Source: Mycolicibacterium chubuense NBB4
Lineage (GTDB): Bacteria > Actinomycetota > Actinomycetes > Mycobacteriales > Mycobacteriaceae
Assembly (NCBI RefSeq): GCF_000266905.1
Contig: NC_018022.1
Location: 434,001-498,000 of the forward strand
Reading direction: 5' to 3'
Length of the DNA stretch: 64,000 bases
Made by a program: the position numbers and the translations under genes. This document shows, piece after piece, positions 26,807 through 34,906 of the stretch (position 1 is the stretch's first letter; the number at the start of each line of letters is the position of its first letter). A model generated the notes under the pieces. It worked only from the letters and a program-made list of their open reading frames with translations, was not told where the DNA came from and searched no databases.

Positions 26807-27006
26807 CGGAAGTGCCTTTCGTGTCGCTGGCCAGATTGCTGTGTGTCGGAACTCCAATCATCCCAGCTCAAGAGGCAGTTCCTCATATCAACACCCCGAA
26901 CCCCACGCAATTCGATCGGTGGATCGAGGCTAAGCTAAGCGGTCCGGCGGCGTGTAATCTGCAGCGGCGCAAGGACATGAACACGAGCTGTGGAACATGC
27001 TTCTCC

Positions 27007-28113
27007 TCAGAACCGGACGAGCCCGCGAATGTTTTTTCCTGAACGCATATCCTGGTAGCCCTCATTGATTTGGTCGAGGGAGTATTCGCGGGTGACCAAC
27101 TCGTCGAGCTTCAACAGCCCCGCGGAGTAAAGCTCGACCAGCCGCGGAATATCGTGTGGCGCATTGGATGAGCCATACAAAGCGCCACGAATCTGCTTCT
27201 CGTAAAGCGTCATCTCCAGCAGTGACCCTGAGATCGACGAATCGTCGGGATGCCCGATGGCCGTAACCACGACGCGTCCGCGCTTTCCGACCAAGGCCAG
27301 CGCTTCGGCGGTATAAGAGCCCTCAGCCACATCAGTGGTGAGGATGCAGACATCGGCCAGCTTGCCCCGCGTCATATCGCTGACCAGCGACCAAGCTTCA
27401 TCCATCGAGGCGGCGGTGTGCGTCGCACCGAACCCGCTCGCTTGCTCTCGCTTGAACTTCACCGGATCGACCGCCACAATCGCTAGCGCCCCCGCGATTC
27501 GCGCGCCCTGAATCGCATTCATTCCGATCCCGCCTGTTCCCACTACCACGACGGTGTCCCCGGCGCGCACCTCCCCAGTCCGCACCGCAGATCCGTAGCC
27601 CGTCGTGACGCCGCAACCGATCAAGGCTGCCCGATCCAGCGGGATTCGGCCGTCAATCTTGACCACGGATGCCTGCGGCACCACGGTGTACTCGGAAAAC
27701 GTTCCGAGCAAACACATCTGCCCGACGTCCTCGCCTCGTGCGTGAAAGCGATAGGTGCCGTCGATCTGCGGGCCCATCATGAGCGCCGCTCCCAACTCAC
27801 AGAGATTGCCCATGCCGCGCGCGCAGTACGAGCAGCGCCCACACGAGGGAAGGAAGGTCAAGATGACAGAATCACCTTCGGACAGATCCTCAACCCCTGC
27901 GCCGCACTCCACGATTGTGCCGGCACCCTCATGGCCCCCTACTACCGGCAATGGGATCGGGAGGTCGCCGGTCACCAGATGTTCGTCGGAATGGCACAAG
28001 CCGGTGGCCGTCAGCCGCACGAGGACCTCCCCGGGACCTGGCGGATCCAACTCGACTTCTTCGACCTCCCACTTCTGCTCCAAGCCCCACAAAACAGCGG
28101 CACGTGTCTTCAT
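27007..28113 (-). CDS. NDMA-type zinc-dependent alcohol dehydrogenase
   Basis: A 368-residue medium-chain dehydrogenase, oxidising an alcohol to an aldehyde in the cytoplasm. Catalytic zinc ligands are Cys40 (TGLCHSDEH) and His61-Glu62 (GGHEGAG). The structural zinc lobe has Cys91, Cys94, Cys97 and Cys105 (SCGRCSYCARG). The Rossmann nucleotide site is VVVVGTGGIGMNA near 188-200. Length and motifs fit the actinobacterial mycofactocin/NDMA-dependent group (AdhD of the mymA locus has the same length), in which NAD is tightly bound and needs an external electron acceptor. It is the last gene of the minus-strand cluster, 157 bp after the SCP2 gene, so it may have its own promoter. Confidence 0.92.
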   Translation of the reverse strand: MKTRAAVLWGLEQKWEVEEVELDPPGPGEVLVRLTATGLCHSDEHLVTGDLPIPLPVVGGHEGAGTIVECGAGVEDLSEGDSVILTFLPSCGRCSYCARGMGNLCELGAALMMGPQIDGTYRFHARGEDVGQMCLLGTFSEYTVVPQASVVKIDGRIPLDRAALIGCGVTTGYGSAVRTGEVRAGDTVVVVGTGGIGMNAIQGARIAGALAIVAVDPVKFKREQASGFGATHTAASMDEAWSLVSDMTRGKLADVCILTTDVAEGSYTAEALALVGKRGRVVVTAIGHPDDSSISGSLLEMTLYEKQIRGALYGSSNAPHDIPRLVELYSAGLLKLDELVTREYSLDQINEGYQDMRSGKNIRGLVRF

Positions 28114-28270
28114 GCTGAAGTCCCTTCTTTTCTATCTAATGACGCTTCTGAAGTAGTTACCCCGACCGCGCACGGCGATACCGCGAACTGTCGTGAATGA
28201 TCTCCGGGCACGTCGCCCAGGGGCCGCGGCGGCCGCTCGCCCGCGCCCGGTCTCGTACACCGGACTGACA

Positions 28271-28681
28271 TCACACATCGAGCAGGTCGTGACGCTTGTC
28301 GGCTTCGAGGATTGCCCGATATTCTGGAAAAAGGTTTTTGGCCTGCGGTATGAGCTTGATCAGTTTCGTGACAGGACCTTTCGCTCGTACAGTTCCTTTG
28401 GCCATCGCCATGGTCAAGTTCACCTTTCCCAACCAGAACTTGTTACCGGTATCCGCGGACATGAACAATTCGACATTCGGTGTAACGCCACTGTCCGCGC
28501 CGGTCTCTATCACCTTCTTCGGCATATCCACGGTTACTACCGCGTCCGGATCGGTGTAGTGGATCCGTAACACCACCCCGGACCCGGCAAGTCTGTTCGC
28601 AAGGTCTTCGTTCTCCAAACCTCGTCGAAAGATGCCGGCGAGGTAGCGGTAAACCTCTTCCGCATCAGCGAAGACAGCCAT
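28271..28681 (-). CDS. SCP2 sterol-carrier-domain protein
   Basis: A 136-residue single-domain protein. The start at 28681 has a GGAGA ribosome site 5-6 nt upstream. It has the SCP2 pattern: an N-terminal helix (EEVYRYLAGIFRRGLENEDLANRL), strands LRIHYTDPDAVVTVDM and VELFMSADTGNKFWLGKVNL, and a C-terminal amphipathic helix (VTKLIKLIPQAKNLFPEYRAIL) closing a lipid-binding tunnel. Such stand-alone SCP2 proteins bind fatty acyl-CoA, sterol or similar hydrophobic ligands in the cytoplasm. Placed between a BtrH-like enzyme and an alcohol dehydrogenase, it may carry the pathway intermediate. No catalytic residue is expected. Confidence 0.85.
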   Translation of the reverse strand: MAVFADAEEVYRYLAGIFRRGLENEDLANRLAGSGVVLRIHYTDPDAVVTVDMPKKVIETGADSGVTPNVELFMSADTGNKFWLGKVNLTMAMAKGTVRAKGPVTKLIKLIPQAKNLFPEYRAILEADKRHDLLDV

Positions 28682-28774
28682 CGTGAATCTCCATTCTATT
28701 GACGCAATCCAAGCACTCACAAAGAAATCCGTTGGGTCGCACCCAGGTTGATTTCCTCCACAGGCAATCAGGAC

Positions 28775-29833
28775 TCATAGGAGTAAATTCCCTGCCTCCC
28801 TCAGCGCCTCCGCAAGTCGACGTTCGGCTCGCGGCAACTGCGCAGCGAGGGACGCGGCGCCACTCGCTCGCCGGCGCGGATCTGCACCGCGTTTGTATGC
28901 GGTGTGCGCAACAGCGGTCCACAACTCAGATGCGGTCTTCGCAGCCTCCGCTGCTCGGAACGCAGGTTCGAAACTCAACTCTTCAGCGATGCGTCGACAT
29001 CCACGTGCCTGCAGATCTCGGAACAGACCGCCTCCGGTTCCAGCCTTTTCGATGAAGGCGCTCAGCGCAAACAAGGCACCGTCGAGGGTGTCGTCGTCAA
29101 AGATCTCCGGCCACCGCTTGAGGTCCTCCACAAAGGTCGATACCCCTGATAATCCACGCACCTGAATCTCACAATCGGAGCCCTCGGTGATCGGCGCGCT
29201 CACAAACGAACCCTGCATCGCGTCCGCGGACCTACGGAAGGCCGACCGGGCAGCATTGCCGAGATCTGGTGCGGCGCCGGGCCACTCGACCACGTAGGTG
29301 GTGTGCCGCGTGGGGACGGGAAATCCCGTCGATGCCCGCGCCTTCCGTAGATTCTCGTAAGGCACGGCTTGAGGTGTATCGCGATCGTTATCAACCACGA
29401 ACGCGAGTTCCTCGTCGTCGTCGTACCCTACGATCACGACATCGTGTCGGCTCATACTCAGACGCGTTCTCAGATAGGGTAATTCGGCGATGTCAGTCCA
29501 CACCATGACCGGCGTACCGGCATCGATATGTTCGGTCACCCATTTCCAACCGAGATCGGGGTCGTCTGTCGAACGACACTCGAAGCGCGCGCCCAACCGG
29601 GTCAAGTATTCGTCTTCGAGGTCCGCGCTGCGTCCAACGAGGTAGATCGGTGGACGTAGGTGCGCCGAGCGAACATACGAGAAGTCGAGGGCCCCGCCGA
29701 GAGCAAACACGATGCCTTCGTCCGGGGTGTCATCACTCCAACGGATCCCGGCCCATTCGGTCAAATCCCGAAGAGCCCCCGATCCGCAATGGCCGCCCAT
29801 GTCGTGGCGATACGGCACCACCATCGATGCCAT
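28775..29833 (-). CDS. BtrH_N/DUF4872-type cysteine enzyme
   Basis: A 352-residue protein. The ATG at 29833 follows a strong GGAGGAGG site and is preferred over a TTG one codon earlier. The N-terminal half looks like the BtrH_N domain, a papain-like fold: candidate catalytic Cys16 in HDMGGHCGSGAL, His130 in SRHDVVIVGYDDD and Asp148/150 in FVVDNDRD. The C-terminal half (about 195-350) is helical, as in the DUF4872 domain often fused to it. BtrH of butirosin synthesis transfers an acyl group from a carrier protein to an amine, so an acyl transfer or amide cleavage is possible here, but the substrate is unknown. Its companions are an acyl-CoA dehydrogenase upstream and SCP2 downstream. Confidence 0.75.
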   Translation of the reverse strand: MASMVVPYRHDMGGHCGSGALRDLTEWAGIRWSDDTPDEGIVFALGGALDFSYVRSAHLRPPIYLVGRSADLEDEYLTRLGARFECRSTDDPDLGWKWVTEHIDAGTPVMVWTDIAELPYLRTRLSMSRHDVVIVGYDDDEELAFVVDNDRDTPQAVPYENLRKARASTGFPVPTRHTTYVVEWPGAAPDLGNAARSAFRRSADAMQGSFVSAPITEGSDCEIQVRGLSGVSTFVEDLKRWPEIFDDDTLDGALFALSAFIEKAGTGGGLFRDLQARGCRRIAEELSFEPAFRAAEAAKTASELWTAVAHTAYKRGADPRRRASGAASLAAQLPRAERRLAEALREAGNLLL

Positions 29834-29879
29834 CAATCCTCCTCCAGGTGACTAACGTGCAGGCGGCAACTCATCTGCG

Positions 29880-31025
29880 TCATAGGGAACGCGAGATGAT
29901 TTCCTTCATCACCTCGTTCGTGCCGGCATAGATTTTTTGCACGCGCTGATCCACCCACAATCTCGAGATGGGGTACTCGGTCATGTAGCCATATCCGCCG
30001 TGAAGCTGCATACAGTCATCGAGTACCTTCATCGCTCGCTCAGTGGTCCACCACTTCGCCATGGCGACGGTCTGCACGTCGAGTTGACCCGCAAGGTGCA
30101 GGTCGATGCAGTAGTCGAGGAACACTCGTGCGATGCGCGTTTCGGTCGCGGCTTCAGCCAGCGTGAACTTGGTGTTCTGAAAGCCAAAGACAGGCCGACC
30201 AAATGCCTCCCGCTCACGCGTATACTTGAGCGTCTGCTCCAGGGCAAGTTCCATCGCTGCGACAGCCCCCACCGCTACGATGAGTCGCTCTTGTGGCAGC
30301 TGCGTCATCAGCTGAATGAAGCCCTGTCCCTCAGCCTGGCCCAGTAGATGCGAGCGCGGAACTCTCACTTCATCGAAGAACAACTCGGAGGTGTCCTGGC
30401 CGCGCTGGCCGATTTTGTCGAGAACCTTGCCCCGCCGGAATCCCACCCGGTCAGCCTCGACAGCGATCAAAGAGATGCCCGCAGCGCCCTGGCTCGGATC
30501 TGTCTTGGCAACAACGATGATGAGGTCGGCCTGTTGGCCGTTGGTGATGAAAGTCTTGGAGCCGGTGATCACGTACTCGTCACCGTCAAGGAGGGCCTTT
30601 GTCTTGACGCTCTGGAGATCGGACCCGGTCCCCGGTTCTGTCATGGCGATCGCCCCGATCATTTCACCGGATGCCATCTTGGGAAGCCACTGCGCGCGCA
30701 GCTCTTCAGTCGCGTACTGCAGGATGTAGTGGGCCACGATTCCGCTGTGCAGTCCCGCGCCCCATGAGCTGTCACCGATGCGGGCCTGCTCTTCGAGCAC
30801 GACCGCTTCGTGCGCGAAAGTGCCACCGCCTCCGCCGTATTCCTCAGGTATAGACATGCAGAGCAGGCCCAGCTCGCCCGCTCGGTTCCACAGTTCTCGG
30901 TCGACGTGGTGCTGGTCTGCAAAGCGATTGGCATGCGGCGCCAATTCGGCCGAGAAGAACTTCGCAGCGAGGTCACGAAGCTCGAGTAATTCGGCATTCA
31001 TCCAGGGAGAGATTGGTGAGGACAT
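29880..31025 (-). CDS. Acyl-CoA dehydrogenase, LCAD/IVD-like
   Basis: A 381-residue flavoprotein from the ATG at 31025; the frame is open further upstream but that part overlaps the preceding gene and is not family-like. The FAD/substrate signature AMTEPGTGSDLQ lies at 127-138 and FITNGQQADL at 159-168. The catalytic-glutamate position of the MCAD type (YEGT) is YAGT here, and instead PQER (244-247) carries a glutamate, E246, at the helix-G position used by long-chain and isovaleryl-CoA dehydrogenases. It should introduce the alpha,beta double bond into an acyl-CoA. It lies 38 bp after the acyl-CoA synthetase gene, so the two are probably co-expressed. Confidence 0.92.
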   Translation of the reverse strand: MSSPISPWMNAELLELRDLAAKFFSAELAPHANRFADQHHVDRELWNRAGELGLLCMSIPEEYGGGGGTFAHEAVVLEEQARIGDSSWGAGLHSGIVAHYILQYATEELRAQWLPKMASGEMIGAIAMTEPGTGSDLQSVKTKALLDGDEYVITGSKTFITNGQQADLIIVVAKTDPSQGAAGISLIAVEADRVGFRRGKVLDKIGQRGQDTSELFFDEVRVPRSHLLGQAEGQGFIQLMTQLPQERLIVAVGAVAAMELALEQTLKYTREREAFGRPVFGFQNTKFTLAEAATETRIARVFLDYCIDLHLAGQLDVQTVAMAKWWTTERAMKVLDDCMQLHGGYGYMTEYPISRLWVDQRVQKIYAGTNEVMKEIISRSL

Positions 31026-31063
31026 GATTACCTTCCGACTGTTGGAATTCCTGGGATTCGACG

Positions 31064-32695
31064 TTATGACGTTTCGATTTCGATGAGGTATTCGCCGGCA
31101 GAGTGGCGGGCACGGATGGCCTTTTTGTCGTACTTTCCGACGCTCGTCCTCGGAATATCGGACACGAAGCTCCATCGCTCAGGAATCCACCATTTGGCGA
31201 CTTTGCCCGAAAGGAACGATCGGAGTTGGTCAATGTCAACGTCGGTTCCGGGGTGGACAACGACAAGCGCCAACGGCCTTTCCTGCCATTTATCGTCCGC
31301 GACGCCGACTACCGCCGCTTCGTACACGGCAGGGTGCCCGATCAGCGTGTTTTCCAGCTCTACCGAGGAGATCCACTCGCCACCTGACTTGATGACGTCT
31401 TTCGAGCGGTCGGTCAGTGTCAGATAGCCCTGGGGGTCGATCCTGCCCACATCACCGGTACGCAGCCATCCTTCATCGAACTTCTCCGTATCGTTGTCTC
31501 CGAAATAGGAACCGGTGATCCAAGGGCCGCGCGCCTGAATTTCCCCAACTGACCGACCGTCCCACGGCACGTCTTTCCCGTCGTCGTCCCGCAACCGGAT
31601 TTCGACACCGCAGATCGGTCGACCCTGGCTTGCGCGCATCTCCCATCGTCGCGTCTCGTCGGCTCCGCGAGCCGGGCGTGCAACGGTAGCCAGTGGAGAG
31701 GTTTCGGTCATACCCCATGCCTGCACGATGGGCACGTTGTACTTCTCTTCGAACGCCCGCATCAGGGAAAGCGGAACAGCAGATCCCCCGCATGCGACCA
31801 GCCGCAGTGAAGAAATGTCTCGGTCAGGGTGCGAATCCAAATATCGGTCGACGTCATTCCAGATCGTCGGCACTGCACCGGCCACGGTCGGCCTGGTGTC
31901 TTCGATGATCGACACCAACGGTTCGGCTTGGAGATACCGGTCAGGCAGCACCAGATCCGCACCGGACATCAACGCTGCGTAGATAAGCCCCCACGCATTG
32001 GCGTGAAACATCGGGACGATGGCCAGCACACGGTCGGCCTCGCTAACTGACAACGCGTTAGCCGTGCAGGCGGTCAGGGAGTGAAGGTACGTCGAACGGT
32101 GACTGTAGACGACCCCTTTGGGATCCCCGGTGGTGCCGCTCGTATAACACATGGCCGCGGCGGACAGCTCGTCGAGCCGAGGCCAGTCAAATGACTCTTC
32201 CTGGCCGGCAAGCACTTCCTCGTAACGCAGAACGGTCTTCCCGCATCCCTGTAGCGGGGCAAGGTCGCCCTCCCCGGTCGCGATGACGGTGTGCACCGAC
32301 GCCATCGCCGGGAGCGCGCAAGCCAACAACGGCGCAACCGAAGCATCTACTAGCACAATCTGATCGCTCGCATGGTTGGCGATGTACGCGAGTTGCTCCG
32401 GAGCCAAACGAATGTTCAGAGTGTGCAGCACCGCACCCATGGAGGGAACCGCACAGTAGGCCTCCAAATGTTCCTGGTTGCTCCACTGGAAGGTGGCCAC
32501 GCGTTGTTCTGCAGTGATGCCAAGGCTGCGCAGCGCATTGGCAAGGCGAGCCACTCGCGCCAGCACAATGCGGTAAAGCGTTCTCCGATATCCATTTCCG
32601 GTCGGAGTGACGACCTCGCTGTCACCGTGTATGGCTGCCGCATGCTGAACGATCGCCGAAACCGTGAGCGGAACATCTTGCATCGTGCTTTGCAT
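31064..32695 (-). CDS. Acyl-CoA synthetase (AMP-forming, FadD-like)
   Basis: A 543-residue ANL-superfamily ligase. The P-loop A3 motif is YTSGTTGDPKG at 184-194. Further motifs are IVPMFHANAWGLIYAA, VQAWGMTETSPLATV (A5) and WLRTGDVGRIDPQGYLTLTDRSKD (A7/A8), and the C-terminal catalytic lysine motif is near TSVGKYDKKAIR. It would activate a medium or long carboxylic acid with ATP and CoA. The FHANAWG type and gene length are those of alkanoate-CoA ligases of the FadD13/AlkK kind. It sits between the transglutaminase-like gene (15 bp upstream) and an acyl-CoA dehydrogenase, so activation and first oxidation are linked. Confidence 0.92.
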   Translation of the reverse strand: MQSTMQDVPLTVSAIVQHAAAIHGDSEVVTPTGNGYRRTLYRIVLARVARLANALRSLGITAEQRVATFQWSNQEHLEAYCAVPSMGAVLHTLNIRLAPEQLAYIANHASDQIVLVDASVAPLLACALPAMASVHTVIATGEGDLAPLQGCGKTVLRYEEVLAGQEESFDWPRLDELSAAAMCYTSGTTGDPKGVVYSHRSTYLHSLTACTANALSVSEADRVLAIVPMFHANAWGLIYAALMSGADLVLPDRYLQAEPLVSIIEDTRPTVAGAVPTIWNDVDRYLDSHPDRDISSLRLVACGGSAVPLSLMRAFEEKYNVPIVQAWGMTETSPLATVARPARGADETRRWEMRASQGRPICGVEIRLRDDDGKDVPWDGRSVGEIQARGPWITGSYFGDNDTEKFDEGWLRTGDVGRIDPQGYLTLTDRSKDVIKSGGEWISSVELENTLIGHPAVYEAAVVGVADDKWQERPLALVVVHPGTDVDIDQLRSFLSGKVAKWWIPERWSFVSDIPRTSVGKYDKKAIRARHSAGEYLIEIETS

Positions 32696-32709
32696 CGCGT
32701 AGTGCCCTT

Positions 32710-33363
32710 TCAGGCGAAGAGGTCGGGACGACAGTTCGGCTGGTCGATGAATGTGCCGTAATACGTTCTCAGTGCTTGCAGGATGTCTGCCAGGGGTAGA
32801 TCGTCGTAGGCTCCCCGGTCGCGCAGATACTCCATGTGCTGGGTGCCGTCACCGGTGAAACCATGGAGCAGCGCGTCGCTACGGCCGTCGAATTCGATCG
32901 GCGAGACACCGAAACGTGCGCACAGCTCGCGATTGAACGCCGGGGTCGCCTTTACCCACGCACCGTTGAGAAACATGAGACTGTAACCGTGGTAGACGAA
33001 AACGTCGGTACCACCCATCCGCTCGCGCAATGTCTTGGTCTGGAGGTGGTTTCGGACGTCGGCGAACCCCAGCCGGGCCGGGATGCCCGCCGCTCGGCAC
33101 GCTGCAGTCAAGAGCACGGCCTTCGGAACGCAGTAGGCGCGTTCTGCGGTTGCGACGGTGCTGGCGCGATAGGCGTGCGGGTTATCGGTCACCGTGTAGG
33201 GGTCGTACCAAATGGAGTCGCGGACCGCGGTGAAGATGCCGATGGCCTTCTCGGTGTCGCCGCAGGCACCACGGATCGCCGATGACACGAAGTCACGTAC
33301 CGAATCTTGTTGCCAGTCAAGGAACTCCGTGGGTTCGAGGTAGGGCCTGTGGTCAATGGTCAT
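32710..33363 (-). CDS. Transglutaminase-like cysteine protein
   Basis: A 217-residue cytoplasmic protein whose ATG overlaps the P450 stop (ATGA). It has the transglutaminase/protease core: Cys78 at the start of a helix (AERAYCVPKAVLLTAACRAAG), the strand IPARLGFADVRNH and His125 (VFVYHGYSLMFLNG). The third position, normally Asp in a W-x-x-x-D-P motif, reads WVKATPAFN, so the aspartate is a threonine or is supplied elsewhere. Bacterial members act as amidases, peptidases or acyltransferases. Tight coupling to a P450 and an acyl-CoA synthetase suggests it acts on the pathway substrate, for example cleaving or forming an amide or thioester, which is inference. Confidence 0.8.
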   Translation of the reverse strand: MTIDHRPYLEPTEFLDWQQDSVRDFVSSAIRGACGDTEKAIGIFTAVRDSIWYDPYTVTDNPHAYRASTVATAERAYCVPKAVLLTAACRAAGIPARLGFADVRNHLQTKTLRERMGGTDVFVYHGYSLMFLNGAWVKATPAFNRELCARFGVSPIEFDGRSDALLHGFTGDGTQHMEYLRDRGAYDDLPLADILQALRTYYGTFIDQPNCRPDLFA

Positions 33364-34817
33364 CGGCGCTTCATTTCCAACGGAAGTCCGTCCACCGGAA
33401 TGGGCAGCGAAGTGTTGTCCCATCGGACGTGATAGTTCTCCGGAACCGTCCAGGTGAACGAACGCAGCATCCTGTGCAGGATCGCCTTGACCTCGAGCGT
33501 CCCGAATTGCATGCCGATGCACTTGTGCGCTCCACCTCCGAACGGAACCCAGGCGAATCGGTGGTGTTGATCTTCGCGCCGAGGCTCGTCGAAACGTGAG
33601 GGATCGAACCGCTCCGGATCACTCCAGATCGTTCGATCGAAGTGATTCACGGCAGGCGTTATGGCGCACAAAATGTTCGCGGGGATGTGATATCCGTCGA
33701 TGGCGACATCTCGAACCGTCTTGCGCATCACCAGCGGAACAGGTGCAAGCAGTCTGAGCGCTTCCTTGATCACGAGGTCGATGACCGTCATCTTCTCCAG
33801 GGCATCGATGTCCGGCAACCCGTCACCGACGGCATCGGCTTCCGCAGCCGCTGCCTCCTGCCACTGCGGATACTTGGCAAGGAAATAGGTGACCGCTGTG
33901 GTGGTGATCGTCGATGTGTCGTGGGCCGCCATCATCAAGAAGATCATGTGATTCACCACATCCTCGTCGGAAAACCGCTCCCCGTCTTCGGTGGTGGCTT
34001 GACAGAGAGCAGCGAACAGATCCTCCGTTTCACCGGCTCGCGCGGCCGGCAGATGCCGGAAGAAGTAGTCCTCCAAGACGCGCCGCCCTTGCACACCAGC
34101 GCGGAATCTGGTTCCCGGAAGCGGAACACGCACAAGGGAACTCGCCGCCCGGACGGTAGCGACGAACGCCTTGTTGACGGCATCGCTCTCGTCCTTGCCA
34201 CGGCCGCCCATGAAGACGTCGGTAGCTATGTCGAGGGTGAGTTCCTTCAACAGTGGGTAGATACGAACCGACGGGCCCACCGGCCACGCAGGCACTGCCG
34301 AGCGAACGCATGGGGTTACCTGTTCGACGTATCCGGTCAGGCGCGGACGCGTAAACGCCTCCTGCATGATGCGCCGGTGCATCAAGTGCTCGTCGAAGCT
34401 CATGAGCATCAAACCGCGATGGAAGAAGGCGTCGATCAGGAAAGACCAGCCATCCTGAGAGAATGCCTTCGCTTCGCTCGTGAACGCCTCTCGAGTGGCG
34501 TCAGGGCCGGCGATGACCACCATCTTGGTGCCGAACGCGCCCATCCACGACACCGAACCCAGACGGTCGTAGCGCTCTCGACTGAAATCCGAGCCGAATC
34601 GGATGTAGTCGAGCGTGTGACCCACGAAGGGCAGTCCGGCATCCCCCCGGACGGCTTTCAATCCACTGCCCGCGGGTGCCGGTGCCAGTTCACGAACCGG
34701 CCAGTCCCGGCTCCATCGACGCCATCTGTCGTCGACGGCGTGAGGCGCAGGCACCATGATCACAGAGGACAACCGCTCCTTCACGTGGTGGGCGGGTGCG
34801 AGACGGTGATTCGTCAT
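33360..34817 (-). CDS. Cytochrome P450 (possibly CYP136-like)
   Basis: A 485-residue P450 without an N-terminal membrane anchor. The I-helix oxygen-activation motif is AAHDTS (297-302), the K-helix ExxR is EALR (352-355), and the heme loop FGGGAHKCIG (426-435) puts the axial cysteine at 433. The AHDTS and GGGAHKCIG motifs are those of the CYP51/CYP120/CYP136 side of the family rather than the common soluble bacterial AGxET type, and the length fits CYP136, but this subfamily call is from memory. It needs a ferredoxin and reductase, neither of which is adjacent. The gene is first in the P450-transglutaminase-ligase-ACAD run, with a palindrome in its upstream gap. Confidence 0.9.
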   Translation of the reverse strand: MTNHRLAPAHHVKERLSSVIMVPAPHAVDDRWRRWSRDWPVRELAPAPAGSGLKAVRGDAGLPFVGHTLDYIRFGSDFSRERYDRLGSVSWMGAFGTKMVVIAGPDATREAFTSEAKAFSQDGWSFLIDAFFHRGLMLMSFDEHLMHRRIMQEAFTRPRLTGYVEQVTPCVRSAVPAWPVGPSVRIYPLLKELTLDIATDVFMGGRGKDESDAVNKAFVATVRAASSLVRVPLPGTRFRAGVQGRRVLEDYFFRHLPAARAGETEDLFAALCQATTEDGERFSDEDVVNHMIFLMMAAHDTSTITTTAVTYFLAKYPQWQEAAAAEADAVGDGLPDIDALEKMTVIDLVIKEALRLLAPVPLVMRKTVRDVAIDGYHIPANILCAITPAVNHFDRTIWSDPERFDPSRFDEPRREDQHHRFAWVPFGGGAHKCIGMQFGTLEVKAILHRMLRSFTWTVPENYHVRWDNTSLPIPVDGLPLEMKRR

Positions 34818-34885
34818 GGTTCCTCCTGGACGCTGAGCCGCTCTGACCGTGTCATCGCTAGTCTTTACATAAGCGCGCTAGATGT

Positions 34886-34904
34886 CAATATCTGGACAAT
34901 ATTG
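34886..34904. promoter_or_regulatory. Candidate operator upstream of the P450 gene
   Basis: An inverted repeat CAATAT-N7-ATATTG lies 69 bp upstream of the P450 start and 2 bp short of the preceding stop codon. The surrounding 60 bp are clearly AT-richer than their flanks. It could be a TetR-type operator or part of the promoter of the P450-to-ADH half of the cluster. Confidence 0.4.
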
Positions 34905-34906
34905 GG

